From assembly GCA_041666525.1 (NCBI GenBank), contig JBAYGT010000005.1, positions 76,025 to 140,024 of the forward strand: a stretch of DNA of 64,000 nt. Reading direction: 5' to 3'. The position numbers and the translations under genes are program-made. The notes beneath the pieces are model-generated. The model searched no databases, was not told the DNA's origin, and saw only the letters and a list, made by a program, of their open reading frames with translations. This DNA is from JBAXTZ01 sp041666525 (lineage in GTDB: Bacteria > Bacillota > Negativicutes > JBAXTZ01). Position 1 is the stretch's first letter. Each line of letters begins with the position of its first letter. Below are positions 50,930 through 60,011 of this stretch, one piece after another.

Positions 50930-53407
50930 TTAGCTTTCGAAAAGGCTTTCCTGCTCCTGATCGGCAGCCTCTTCTTCCGGTTCACTGGCCAGATGCGCCA
51001 TCGACGCCAGTAAATCGCCCTCTTCGAGGTTGATGAGTTTAACTCCCTGGGTTACCCGGCTGATAACCCGGATGCCTTTTACGGTTATCCGGATGATAAT
51101 GCCGTTCTTGGTAACCAGCATAATCTGGTCCTCAGGTTTTACCATGCACATTCCGACCACTTCGCCGGTTTTAGGAGTAATTTTGAGATTCATCACACCT
51201 TTGCCGCCACGGGTCTGGTCACGGTAACTTTCGATATCGGTGCGTTTACCATAACCATTCTCGGCAATCGTCAGCAAGGTTGCACCTTCAAACGCCGTAT
51301 CCACCGCCACGATATAATCGCCGTCGTTGAGCCGGATACCGCGCACCCCGCGTGTTCCGCGGCCGGTTGAACGCACATCCGCTTCACTGAATTGAATCGC
51401 CATCCCATGGCGTGTACCCATAAAAATGTTATGCTCGCCATTGGTCAGTTTGACATCAATCAAGTCGTCGCCATCGTCGATATTGATTGCAATCAAACCG
51501 GCTTTACGGTCATTGGAGAAATCACACAACTCGGTTTTTTTGACCACTCCGTTACGGGTTGACATAAACAGATACTGTCCCTGACAAAATTCCTTAATCG
51601 GAATAGTCGCGGTAACCCGTTCGTTCTCTTCCATCGCCAGTAAATTAACAATTGCTGTACCTTTGGCGGTGCGCCCGGCCTCGGGAATCTGATAGCCCTT
51701 GACGCGGTATACCCGTCCGCGGTTGGTAAAGAACATTATGTATTGATGAGTACTCGCGGAAAACATATTGACAACAACATCTTCTTCGCGGGTAGTCATG
51801 CCGGTCACTCCGCGCCCGCCGCGTTTCTGTGTACGATAAGTGTCCACCGTTTGCCGCTTAATATAACCGCGCAACGACATCGTAATTATAATATCTTCGA
51901 CCTGGATCAGGTCTTCGGTGTCAATCGCGCCGCTGTATTCAGTAATCACAGTACGACGCTCATCACTGAACCGGCGTTTCATCTCCAGCAATTCGTCTTT
52001 AATTATCGACAACACCTTCTGTTCGTCGGCCAACACTTCCTGCAAATAAGTAATCAGTTCAAGAATATCGCTGTATTCCAAATCGATTTTGTCGCGTTCC
52101 AGTCCGGTCAGGCGCTGCAGGCGCATTTCCATAATTGCCTGGGCCTGCTTTTCCGAGAGGGAAAAGGTTTCCATTAAGCCGGTTTTGGCAATCTCCGCCG
52201 TTTTCGACGCCCGGATAAGCGCGATTACCTGTTCAATATGATCGAGGGCGATTTTCAGACCTTCCAAAATATGCGCGCGGTCCCGGGCTTTTTTGAGATC
52301 AAACTGTGTCCGCCGGATGATAACTTCTTTTTGATGCTCAATATAATACACCAGCACTTCTTTGAGTACCATGACTTTTGGACGGCCCTCGTGCAGTGCC
52401 AGCATAATTATGCCGAACGAATCCTGCATCTTGGTATGTTTGTATAATTGATTGAGAATTACTTCGCCATTAGCGTCACGCCGCAATTCGATAACAATCC
52501 GCATACCGTTACGGTCTGACTCATCGCGTAAATCGGTGATACCGTCAATAGTTTTTTCGCGTACCAAATCAGCGATTGCCTCGATTACCTTCGCCTTGTT
52601 AACCTGATAAGGCAATTCGTTGACAATAATCCGGTCTTTGCCGCTGTTAGATGTTTCGCAGTGCGCCTTGGCGCGCATTTTTACGATGCCGCGGCCAGTA
52701 GTATATGCCGAGCGAATTCCTTCGCGGCCAAGAATATAACCGCCAGTCGGAAAATCCGGGCCTTTGATATAATCCATGAGCATCAAACTGTCAATTTCCG
52801 GATTATCAATTACCTGAATGACGCCGTCAATTACTTCACCCATGTTATGCGGCGGAATATTAGTCGCCATGCCGACCGCGATACCGGACGAGCCGTTAAC
52901 CAGCAAATTAGGCACCTTGGCTGGCAATACCAACGGCTCCTCTAGTGATTCATCATAGTTAGGCCCGTAATCAACCGTGTTTTTATCAATATCATCCAAT
53001 ATTGCTTCGGCGATTTTCGACATCCGCACTTCGGTATAACGCATAGCTGCCGCTGAATCGCCGTCTACCGAACCAAAGTTTCCGTGACCATCCACCAGCA
53101 TGTAACGCGTGGAAAAATCCTGCGCCAACCGCACAATTGCGTCATATATCGAGCTGTCACCGTGCGGATGAAATTTACCCATCACTTCACCGACAATCCG
53201 TGCCGATTTTTTGTAGGCTTTATTATGCGACATACCGGCTTCATGCATACCATACAGAATGCGCCGATGTACCGGCTTTAAGCCGTCGCGCACATCTGGC
53301 AACGCCCGGGATACGATGACGCTCATCGCGTAGTCGATATAAGACTTTTTCATCTCATCATAAATGTCGACATTAATTATTTTGCTGGATTCAATCTCTA
53401 AACTCAT
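50930..53407 (-). CDS. gyrA: DNA gyrase subunit A
   Basis: An 825-aa type II topoisomerase subunit. The catalytic Tyr is residue 124 (AAMRYTE). In the quinolone-determining region Ser-85 and Asp-89 (HPHGDSSIYDA) are the susceptible-type residues. The C-terminal pinwheel has the GyrA box QKRGGRG, which marks gyrase rather than topoisomerase IV. The tail is acidic (EPEEEAADQEQE). gyrB is not adjacent in this window. An extended -10 promoter lies about 65 bp upstream of the ATG. Confidence 0.97.
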   Translation of the reverse strand: MSLEIESSKIINVDIYDEMKKSYIDYAMSVIVSRALPDVRDGLKPVHRRILYGMHEAGMSHNKAYKKSARIVGEVMGKFHPHGDSSIYDAIVRLAQDFSTRYMLVDGHGNFGSVDGDSAAAMRYTEVRMSKIAEAILDDIDKNTVDYGPNYDESLEEPLVLPAKVPNLLVNGSSGIAVGMATNIPPHNMGEVIDGVIQVIDNPEIDSLMLMDYIKGPDFPTGGYILGREGIRSAYTTGRGIVKMRAKAHCETSNSGKDRIIVNELPYQVNKAKVIEAIADLVREKTIDGITDLRDESDRNGMRIVIELRRDANGEVILNQLYKHTKMQDSFGIIMLALHEGRPKVMVLKEVLVYYIEHQKEVIIRRTQFDLKKARDRAHILEGLKIALDHIEQVIALIRASKTAEIAKTGLMETFSLSEKQAQAIMEMRLQRLTGLERDKIDLEYSDILELITYLQEVLADEQKVLSIIKDELLEMKRRFSDERRTVITEYSGAIDTEDLIQVEDIIITMSLRGYIKRQTVDTYRTQKRGGRGVTGMTTREEDVVVNMFSASTHQYIMFFTNRGRVYRVKGYQIPEAGRTAKGTAIVNLLAMEENERVTATIPIKEFCQGQYLFMSTRNGVVKKTELCDFSNDRKAGLIAINIDDGDDLIDVKLTNGEHNIFMGTRHGMAIQFSEADVRSTGRGTRGVRGIRLNDGDYIVAVDTAFEGATLLTIAENGYGKRTDIESYRDQTRGGKGVMNLKITPKTGEVVGMCMVKPEDQIMLVTKNGIIIRITVKGIRVISRVTQGVKLINLEEGDLLASMAHLASEPEEEAADQEQESLFES

Positions 53408-53473
53408 TCACTACCTCGGGAATTTATTGCCACTGGCACTTTCGCGCTTCCGGCTTATAAAACTAGACGCTAT

Positions 53474-53482
53474 ATTATACCA
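53474..53482 (-). promoter_or_regulatory. Extended -10 promoter of gyrA
   Basis: TGGTATAAT on the minus strand, without a good -35, about 65 bp before the start codon. Confidence 0.5.
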
Positions 53483-53598
53483 CGATATATGACTTTTTTC
53501 AGCTCAATAATAATATTTGCAGGTGTTGCAGGATTTTTCCCGGTACGCGTAGAAAGTATTATAATAGATAATCGCAATTAATACTTATGAGGTGCAGC

Positions 53599-54666
53599 AT
53601 GTACAAAATCTTAACTATTAACCCCGGCTCAACATCAACTAAAATTGCCGTGTTCAAAGAAGAAAAAGAATTGTTTGTCGTAAACATCAGCCACAGTTCT
53701 GAAGCACTGGCAAAATATCCCTCAATAATCGACCAGGAGCAATTTCGCTTTGATGAAATAAGCAATACACTAATTTCTAACGGCATCGACATTCAATCGC
53801 TGTCAGCAGTTGTCGGACGCGGCGGTTTGCTGCATCCGCTGGAAAGCGGCACCTACGCCGTCAGCGCCAGTATGCTCACCGATTTGCGCAACTGTAACTA
53901 CGGCGCGCACGCCTCAAATCTTGGCGCCATTTTAGCCGTGCGCTTTGCCAAAACCGCAGGTAATATTCCGGCATTTATCGTCGACCCGGTAGTTGTTGAT
54001 GAATTGATGGACATCGCCCGTATTGGCGGACGCGCCGACAATCCCCGCCGCTGCATTTTTCATGCACTCAATCAAAAAGCCGTCGCCAAGCGCTTTGCCA
54101 TCAATCACAACAAAAACTACAATGATCTCAATCTGGTAGTTGCCCACCTTGGCGGCGGTATTTCTGTTGCCTGTCATCTCAAAGGCCGCATCGTCGATGT
54201 TAACAACGCGCTTGACGGCGACGGGCCGTTCTCGCCGGAACGCGCCGGAACAATGCAGGCAGGCGCCTTCGCCAAAAATATTATCGAAAACCAGCTGGAT
54301 ATACCAACCGTCGCCAAAATGCTCGCCGGCAAAGGTGGTTTAGTTTCACATCTGGGCGTTAACGATGCCCGCGAAGTCGAAAAAATGATCCGGGAAGGCG
54401 ATGAACACGCCCGGCTGGTATATGACGCGATGATTTACAATATCGCCAAAAACATTGGCGCTTATTCAATCGCCGCCAAAGGCGAAATTGATTATGTTCT
54501 CCTGACCGGCGGTATTGCCTACAGCAAATATCTTACCGAAAAACTCAAAGAATATGTAGAATTCTTGGCTCCGGTAGTAATTATTCCCGGCGAAAACGAA
54601 CTGCAGGCGCTCTGTGAAGGCGCGCTGCGCGTACTGCGCGGCGAGGAACAGGCGCGGGTTTATTGA
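53599..54666 (+). CDS. buk: Butyrate kinase
   Basis: A 355-aa acetokinase-family enzyme (butyryl phosphate + ADP to butyrate + ATP). Motifs: ILTINPGSTSTKIAVF (phosphate-binding loop), HLGGGISVACHLKGR, DGDGPFSPERAGTM, and LTGGIAYSKYL in the ATP site. The start at 53599 follows TGAGGTG; a TATAAT box lies at 53560-53565. No phosphotransbutyrylase gene is adjacent, so a branched-chain acyl phosphate substrate is equally possible. Two carboxylate/amino-acid symporters follow, 41 bp downstream, probably on the same transcript. Confidence 0.92.
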   Translation: MYKILTINPGSTSTKIAVFKEEKELFVVNISHSSEALAKYPSIIDQEQFRFDEISNTLISNGIDIQSLSAVVGRGGLLHPLESGTYAVSASMLTDLRNCNYGAHASNLGAILAVRFAKTAGNIPAFIVDPVVVDELMDIARIGGRADNPRRCIFHALNQKAVAKRFAINHNKNYNDLNLVVAHLGGGISVACHLKGRIVDVNNALDGDGPFSPERAGTMQAGAFAKNIIENQLDIPTVAKMLAGKGGLVSHLGVNDAREVEKMIREGDEHARLVYDAMIYNIAKNIGAYSIAAKGEIDYVLLTGGIAYSKYLTEKLKEYVEFLAPVVIIPGENELQALCEGALRVLRGEEQARVY

Positions 54667-54707
54667 TTACAAAAATTACTCGACTACATTAAGTCACAGG
54701 AGAAACT

Positions 54708-55955
54708 ATGTTCAAAAAAATCGGCCTGACCTCAAAAATTTCCTTTGCCTTGGTCGCCGGAGCGTTGTTTGGCCACTTCTTCCCGGACTGGGCGGTTTCA
54801 CTCAAATTTATCGGCGATATGTTTCTCAACTTGATAAAACTCATCGTTGTACCGTTGATTTTCAGCACCTTGGTCATCGGTATTGCCGGAACCGGCGATT
54901 TCAAAAAACTCGGAAAACTGGGACTGAAAGCGATAATATTTTTTGAAATTGCGACAACCATAGCACTATTTCTCGGTCTAGTGGCCGCACACCTGCTCCA
55001 GCCGGGCGCCGGCGTCACACCAATGCAGGCGAGCGGATCGGCATTGGCGATAGCTGACAAACATTTGAGTATGTTAGATTTTCTGGTCAACATTGTGCCG
55101 GCAAATATCGTGGCGGCAATGGCCAAGGGCGATATGCTGCAAATCGTGGTATTCTCGGTACTGTTTGGCGTTGCCGCAGCGGCCGTCGGTCGAAAATCCG
55201 AACCGGTCATGAATCTCTGCAATGGCGTTGCCGAAGTCATGTTTAAATTCACACACTTTGTCATGCGGCTTGCACCTTACGGCGTGTTCTCCTTTATCGC
55301 TTTTACCGTCGGACAAAATGGCATAAAGATGCTGTTACCACTATTTAAACTGGTTGGCTCATTATATCTTTCTATCGCAGTTTTCTTGATTTTATTGGTT
55401 TTTCTGTGTTCAATGATTATGCGCGTCAATTTGTTTAAACTTTGCCGGGTACTGCGCGAAGCTATTCTACTAGCCTTCACAACTGCCTCAAGCGAGGCCG
55501 CACTGCCCATGACCATGGAGCGGTTGGAGAAAATCGGCATCCCAAAATTTATCGTCTCATTTGTGTTGCCGGTCGGTTACAGCTTTAATCTTTGCGGCTC
55601 AACACTGTACTGTACTCTGGCCGCAATGTTTATTGCTCAGGTTTATCAGGTCGACCTGACCTGGCAATCGCAGCTGTTCATGTGTTTCATGTTTGCACTG
55701 TCCAGCAAGGGTATCGCCGGCGTTCCCGGCGCCTCGATAATGATCATCGCCGGAACCGGCGCCGCTTTTGGCCTGCCGCTGGAAGGAATCGCGCTGATTA
55801 TGGGCGTTGACCGGATTATGGACATGGCACGCACCGTCTGCAACCTGTTTGGCAATGCTGTAGCCACAGTCTACGTTGCCCATTGGGAAAAAGAAATCAG
55901 CAGCGCCCAGCTGCGGGTTGCACTCGATAAAAAATATCTCGACAACGATATGTAA
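54708..55955 (+). CDS. Dicarboxylate/amino acid:cation symporter (GltP-like), copy 1
   Basis: A 415-aa DAACS transporter with eight membrane helices and both re-entrant hairpins: HP1 TTASSEAALPM and HP2 SSKGIAGVPGAS. The late motif GVDRIMDMARTVCNLFGN, with Asn at the last position, is like proton-coupled GltP rather than the sodium-coupled NVTGD form. In the segment YSFNLCGSTLY the Asp that is nearly universal after NL/NM is replaced by Cys-296. AGGAGAAAC precedes the ATG. The substrate is probably glutamate, aspartate or a C4-dicarboxylate. Confidence 0.9.
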   Translation: MFKKIGLTSKISFALVAGALFGHFFPDWAVSLKFIGDMFLNLIKLIVVPLIFSTLVIGIAGTGDFKKLGKLGLKAIIFFEIATTIALFLGLVAAHLLQPGAGVTPMQASGSALAIADKHLSMLDFLVNIVPANIVAAMAKGDMLQIVVFSVLFGVAAAAVGRKSEPVMNLCNGVAEVMFKFTHFVMRLAPYGVFSFIAFTVGQNGIKMLLPLFKLVGSLYLSIAVFLILLVFLCSMIMRVNLFKLCRVLREAILLAFTTASSEAALPMTMERLEKIGIPKFIVSFVLPVGYSFNLCGSTLYCTLAAMFIAQVYQVDLTWQSQLFMCFMFALSSKGIAGVPGASIMIIAGTGAAFGLPLEGIALIMGVDRIMDMARTVCNLFGNAVATVYVAHWEKEISSAQLRVALDKKYLDNDM

Positions 55956-55966
55956 GGAGTCGCGCT

Positions 55967-57214
55967 ATGTTCAAACCCGGTTTAACGGCAAAAATTTTTA
56001 TCGCGCTGATTCTCGGCGTGTTGTTCGGAACAATCGCGCCGGAATGGGCAGTTTCAATTAAGTTTCTCGGCGATATGTTTATCCGGATGATTAAACTTAT
56101 CGTAATACCCTTGGTATTCAGTTCGCTTATTGTCGGCATCACCGAAATTGGCGATTTTAGCAAAATGGGCCGGTTGGGTATTAAAACTATTATCTGGTTT
56201 GAAGCAGCAACCGCTATTGCACTTGTTTTCGGCCTGCTTGCCGGGAATCTTTTACAGCCCGGAGCTGGAATTCATTTAGCTAATGTGGACTTAACGGTTG
56301 CCAGCGAACTGGCAAAGAAAAGCGTCAATCTGCACGATTTCATTGTCGGCGTTATTCCCTCGAATATCATCGCTGCAATGTCGGGTGGTGATATGCTGCA
56401 AGTCGTGGTATTTTCCTGCGTTTTCGGCGTCGCCATGGCCGCCATCGGCAAAAAGGCGCAACCGGTTTTGGACATTGCCACAAGCGTCTCGGCAATCATG
56501 TTCCAATTTACGCATTACGTCATGCGACTCGCACCGTTTGGCGTGTTCGCGTATATTGCGTACACTGTCGGAAAACACGGCGTATACATGCTGTTACCAC
56601 TGGCAAAACTTATCGGTGTGCTATATCTGGCGGTCTTCGTCTTCATTGCAGCAATATTATTCACGATTTCGGCTTTTGCCAAAGTAAATTTTTTCCAATT
56701 GCTGCGCGCTTTAAGGGAACCACTCATGTTAGCGTTCTCAACCGCCGCCGGTGAAGCGGCCTTCCCGCTTGCAATGGAGCGCTTGGAAAAATTCGGCGTT
56801 CCGAACAAAATTGCCGCGTTTGTTTTTCCAATCGGATTCAGCTTCAACCTCAACGGCTCGGCGTTGTTCTGTACGCTGTCCACGTTATTTGTCGCCCAGG
56901 TCTACCACGTTGATTTGTCTTGGCTGCAACAACTGACGTTGTTTTTCATGTTTATGTTATCCAGTAAAGGTATCGCTGCCGTTCCCGGCGCCTCACTAAT
57001 CATTATCGCCGGAACCGCAATTCACTTCGGACTGCCGGTCGAGGGCGTTGCCCTCATCCTCGGTGTTGACCGGATAATGGATATGGCACGCACCGTCTGC
57101 AATCTGCTGGGAAATTGTGTGGCAACCGTGGTCATCGCCCGTTGGGAAGGTGCACTGCCGCAATCGGTACTCAAGGAAGCCTATAAGCTGTCATACAACG
57201 ATGCTGAAGAATAG
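55967..57214 (+). CDS. Dicarboxylate/amino acid:cation symporter (GltP-like), copy 2
   Basis: A 415-aa paralogue of the preceding gene, starting 11 bp after its stop and alignable without large gaps. Key motifs: AFSTAAGEAAFPLAM (HP1), SSKGIAAVPGAS (HP2), GVDRIMDMARTVCNLLGN. The conserved Asp after FNL is Asn-296 here (FSFNLNGSALF). The last 34 bp overlap the 3' end of the convergent ABC-F gene. The pair arose by tandem duplication and has since diverged. Confidence 0.9.
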   Translation: MFKPGLTAKIFIALILGVLFGTIAPEWAVSIKFLGDMFIRMIKLIVIPLVFSSLIVGITEIGDFSKMGRLGIKTIIWFEAATAIALVFGLLAGNLLQPGAGIHLANVDLTVASELAKKSVNLHDFIVGVIPSNIIAAMSGGDMLQVVVFSCVFGVAMAAIGKKAQPVLDIATSVSAIMFQFTHYVMRLAPFGVFAYIAYTVGKHGVYMLLPLAKLIGVLYLAVFVFIAAILFTISAFAKVNFFQLLRALREPLMLAFSTAAGEAAFPLAMERLEKFGVPNKIAAFVFPIGFSFNLNGSALFCTLSTLFVAQVYHVDLSWLQQLTLFFMFMLSSKGIAAVPGASLIIIAGTAIHFGLPVEGVALILGVDRIMDMARTVCNLLGNCVATVVIARWEGALPQSVLKEAYKLSYNDAEE

Positions 57215-59076
57215 TTTTTTTCCCATTCGGTCATTTTTTGCATCGTCTCCGCACGATAGTGCTCCAGCATTGTGTATAACTCGCCGATGCGTTCCTGATC
57301 ACCCGTGGCGCTGGCACGCATCAATTCGCGTTCCAGCACTGCCGTTTCAGTTTCCAGCTGCTTTATTCGCTCTTCAAGTTGGGCGATTTTTTGCTCGGCG
57401 TTCTTAATTTTCGGAGTGCTGCAGCTGGTTGCTCCTGATTGCTTAGACTCCGCTGCCGTTTCAACTTTGTCGGTTTTTGGCAACAGACGCTCCCGCTCTT
57501 TGCGTTCGTGATATTCGGAAAATCCGCCGCTATAAATCGTCGCCCGGCCATCGGAAATTTCCAGAACTCTTGTTGCCAACTTGTCAATAAAATAGCGGTC
57601 ATGTGACACAAAAATTATCGTTCCGGCGTAATCCGCCAGCGTTTCTTCCAGCACTTCACGGCAATAGATATCGATATGATTGGTCGGTTCATCCAACACC
57701 AGCGTGTTGGTGTTGGTTAACAACAACTTGGCAATCGCAATCCGGGCTTTTTCGCCGCCGGATAACACTTCAACCTGCTTGAAAACATCATCACCGGAAA
57801 ACAACAACCGTCCGAGCAATGAGCGCACCCGGACTTCATCCAGGCGCGGATAATCATCCCACAATTCATTTAGCACCGTCTTACCCGGGCTAAGGCAAGT
57901 CTGTTCCTGGTCATAATAATAGGTTTTTACGTTTTCACCCCAGCGGATTCTGCCGCTGTGCTCGCGATGTTTACCGGCCAGGGTTTTGAGCAAGGTGGTT
58001 TTTCCGGCGCCGTTCGGGCCGATAACTGCAATCCGCTCGCCGCGTTTGACCAGCAACTGCAAATCCCGAATCAATTCACGGCTGCCGTTGCCGACTGAAA
58101 CTTTAAGGTCACGCAGCGTCAGCACATCATTGCCGCTGGGCGGTCCGGCAATCATCTTAAATTTGATCTGCTTTTGATTGACCGGTTTGTCTAGCAGTTG
58201 AATTTTTTCCAAAGCCTTCAGCTTGCTTTTGGCCCGCGTAGATGTCGACGCCCGCGCCATATTGCGCGCGACAAAATCGCGCATCGCTTCCATTTCTTCT
58301 TTTTGCGCCAGATAGGCTTTTTCCGCAGCTTCCCGTTCCATGGTTTTTTGCACAATATACTGGCTGTAATTGCCGGTAAAAGTTTTGATTTTTTTGTTTT
58401 CCACTTCGACGATTTCCCGGCAAGTGCGGTCAAGAAAATAGCGGTCGTGGGTTACTATCAGCACTCCGCCCCGGTAGTCACGCAAATATTTTTCCAACCA
58501 CTCAATCATGTCCATATCCAAATGGTTGGTCGGTTCGTCTAACAGCAACAACTCCGGTTCATCAACCAGCAGCAGTGCCAAGCCCAGCCGGGTTTTCTCG
58601 CCGCCGGATAACACCTTTACCTGTTTTTCTTTGGCACTGCCAAACCCCAGTCCGTTTAACACGGCATTGGCACGCGCATCGACTGTATAGCCGTCCAATC
58701 GCTCAAATTCCGCAATCAGGCGCGCATAATCCGCCTCGGCGGCAACATCCACCGCCATTTTCGCTTCCAGTTCCCGCAGCTTCTTCTCAATCCGGATGAT
58801 ATCGGCAAAATGTGCCAACACGGTTTCGAAAATCGTCAGCTCACCGTCAAAATCATGCTGTTGCGTGAGTGTGCCAATTGTCAGATTTTTCTTTTTGAAT
58901 ATTTCGCCGTCATCATAGCTTTCCGCGCCATTGATGATCTTCAACAGCGTGGTCTTGCCGGCGCCGTTCATGCCGACGACACCAATACGGGCATCATCGT
59001 TTACCATAATGTCAGCATTGGCAAAAACACAATTTGTAACGAAGTATTTGGAAATATTTTTTAGTTGAATTAACAT
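57181..59076 (-). CDS. ABC-F family ATPase (Uup/EttA/YdiF-like)
   Basis: A 631-aa soluble protein with two ABC ATPase domains and no membrane helices. Domain 1: GMNGAGKTT, LSGGEKTR, LLLDEPTNHLD. Domain 2: GPNGAGKTT, LSGGEKAR, LVLDEPTNHID. The basic linker between them (MARASTSTRAKSKLKALEKIQ) marks the ABC-F translation factors, and a C-terminal coiled coil follows (AEQKIAQLEERIKQLETE). It acts on ribosomes. ATG 59076 has GAGGAT upstream; the longer in-frame start has none. It overlaps the convergent symporter gene tail to tail. Confidence 0.92.
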   Translation of the reverse strand: MLIQLKNISKYFVTNCVFANADIMVNDDARIGVVGMNGAGKTTLLKIINGAESYDDGEIFKKKNLTIGTLTQQHDFDGELTIFETVLAHFADIIRIEKKLRELEAKMAVDVAAEADYARLIAEFERLDGYTVDARANAVLNGLGFGSAKEKQVKVLSGGEKTRLGLALLLVDEPELLLLDEPTNHLDMDMIEWLEKYLRDYRGGVLIVTHDRYFLDRTCREIVEVENKKIKTFTGNYSQYIVQKTMEREAAEKAYLAQKEEMEAMRDFVARNMARASTSTRAKSKLKALEKIQLLDKPVNQKQIKFKMIAGPPSGNDVLTLRDLKVSVGNGSRELIRDLQLLVKRGERIAVIGPNGAGKTTLLKTLAGKHREHSGRIRWGENVKTYYYDQEQTCLSPGKTVLNELWDDYPRLDEVRVRSLLGRLLFSGDDVFKQVEVLSGGEKARIAIAKLLLTNTNTLVLDEPTNHIDIYCREVLEETLADYAGTIIFVSHDRYFIDKLATRVLEISDGRATIYSGGFSEYHERKERERLLPKTDKVETAAESKQSGATSCSTPKIKNAEQKIAQLEERIKQLETETAVLERELMRASATGDQERIGELYTMLEHYRAETMQKMTEWEKNYSSASLYDSL

Positions 59077-59193
59077 TTTTATCCTCAAAAATGACCAGAT
59101 ACCCGCGACTATTAACTAGCGCCGGTATCTTTTGTTTTGCTCATGCAATTAACGTAATCTATAAGCGCATCGATTTCAATTTCCGTAAATAAA

Positions 59194-59343
59194 CTAGCTT
59201 TTTTTGTTGCGCAGATTTTTCACTTGCCGCACGATGATGGCAAACATTCCGCGTTTGACCAATAACACAATCAACATAACTACGATTGCAAGCGGCATGG
59301 CAATCAGTGTAAACAAGCCGATTTTGCTTTTTGGATTATTCAC
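59194..59343 (-). CDS. Small 49-aa membrane protein
   Basis: A short reading frame: GTG start (59343-59341), one hydrophobic span (GLFTLIAMPLAIVVMLIVLLV, about residues 9-29), then a basic tail (KRGMFAIIVRQVKNLRNKKS). The GTG overlaps the stop codon of the upstream 222-aa gene, and GAGGG lies nine bases before it, so translational coupling is plausible. The positive-inside pattern puts the C-terminus in the cytoplasm. No family is recognised. Confidence 0.55.
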   Translation of the reverse strand: MNNPKSKIGLFTLIAMPLAIVVMLIVLLVKRGMFAIIVRQVKNLRNKKS

Positions 59344-60004
59344 TCTTTTTTTCCCTCGCTTTAAATTCTATCAACACCAACCCCCGGTTGCTTTCAAAAC
59401 TAAACCACGGATTGACAGTTTTTATCCGGTCGCCAAAACCCAGCTCCACAACCGCGCTTTTCATCGCTGCCGCCATCAAATCGGCATTTTCTTCACGCCA
59501 GGGTTTGCTTTTCAGCCACTCCAACTCATATTCTGAATAGAAACCTTGGAAAACCAGTAACGAGAACCGGCTGTCAAAGACATATACATCGGTAGCTTGC
59601 GGTACTCGGTTGGAAAATTTCTTTAACTGCGCGGTCACCGCTTTAAACGAATCATGTTCCAATTCCTCGTACGCTGAACCCGCCTCAAAATTCTTATCAA
59701 ACAATAGCGCCTGCTCAAAAATCACACCCTTGCGCCCGATACGGCGCGGTGTTATTAATTCGTCAACTACGTTTAGATTATACTGACTTTTAGCCAGTTC
59801 ACAAACAAATTTTACTTCATTGGCATTGCGGCGCAAGTATATTTCCGGCCGCAAAACTTCTTTTTCGTTCGGCGAAGTAATCCGCATTACTATCGCATTT
59901 TTTCGAACCGCAAGATGGCTGATTAATTCGCGCGGCAAATCACACTTGTGATTATACTGATCACGCAATCGTTGCAATGTTCGCCTGAGTCTGTCAATAT
60001 TCAT
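59336..60004 (-). CDS. Hypothetical protein
   Basis: I do not recognise this 222-aa protein. It has no signal peptide or membrane helix, is rich in charged residues, and has an N-terminal basic helix (MNIDRLRRTLQRLRDQYNH). A mixed alpha/beta body follows (YVFDSRFSLLVFQGFYSEYELEWL, GLVLIEFKAREKKSE). TGAGG precedes the ATG eight bases upstream. It lies 7 bp after the phytase gene and overlaps the small membrane protein gene, so these and signal peptidase I form one transcription unit. Confidence 0.6.
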   Translation of the reverse strand: MNIDRLRRTLQRLRDQYNHKCDLPRELISHLAVRKNAIVMRITSPNEKEVLRPEIYLRRNANEVKFVCELAKSQYNLNVVDELITPRRIGRKGVIFEQALLFDKNFEAGSAYEELEHDSFKAVTAQLKKFSNRVPQATDVYVFDSRFSLLVFQGFYSEYELEWLKSKPWREENADLMAAAMKSAVVELGFGDRIKTVNPWFSFESNRGLVLIEFKAREKKSE

Positions 60005-60011
60005 GCTAACC

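Noticed and set aside
59090..59200. A minus-strand frame downstream of the 49-aa gene reads FTEIEIDALIDYVNCMSK, like the end of a c-type cytochrome.
   Set aside because: It is only 34 codons between stops, has no ATG/GTG/TTG with a ribosome site and no CxxCH, so the resemblance is probably chance.
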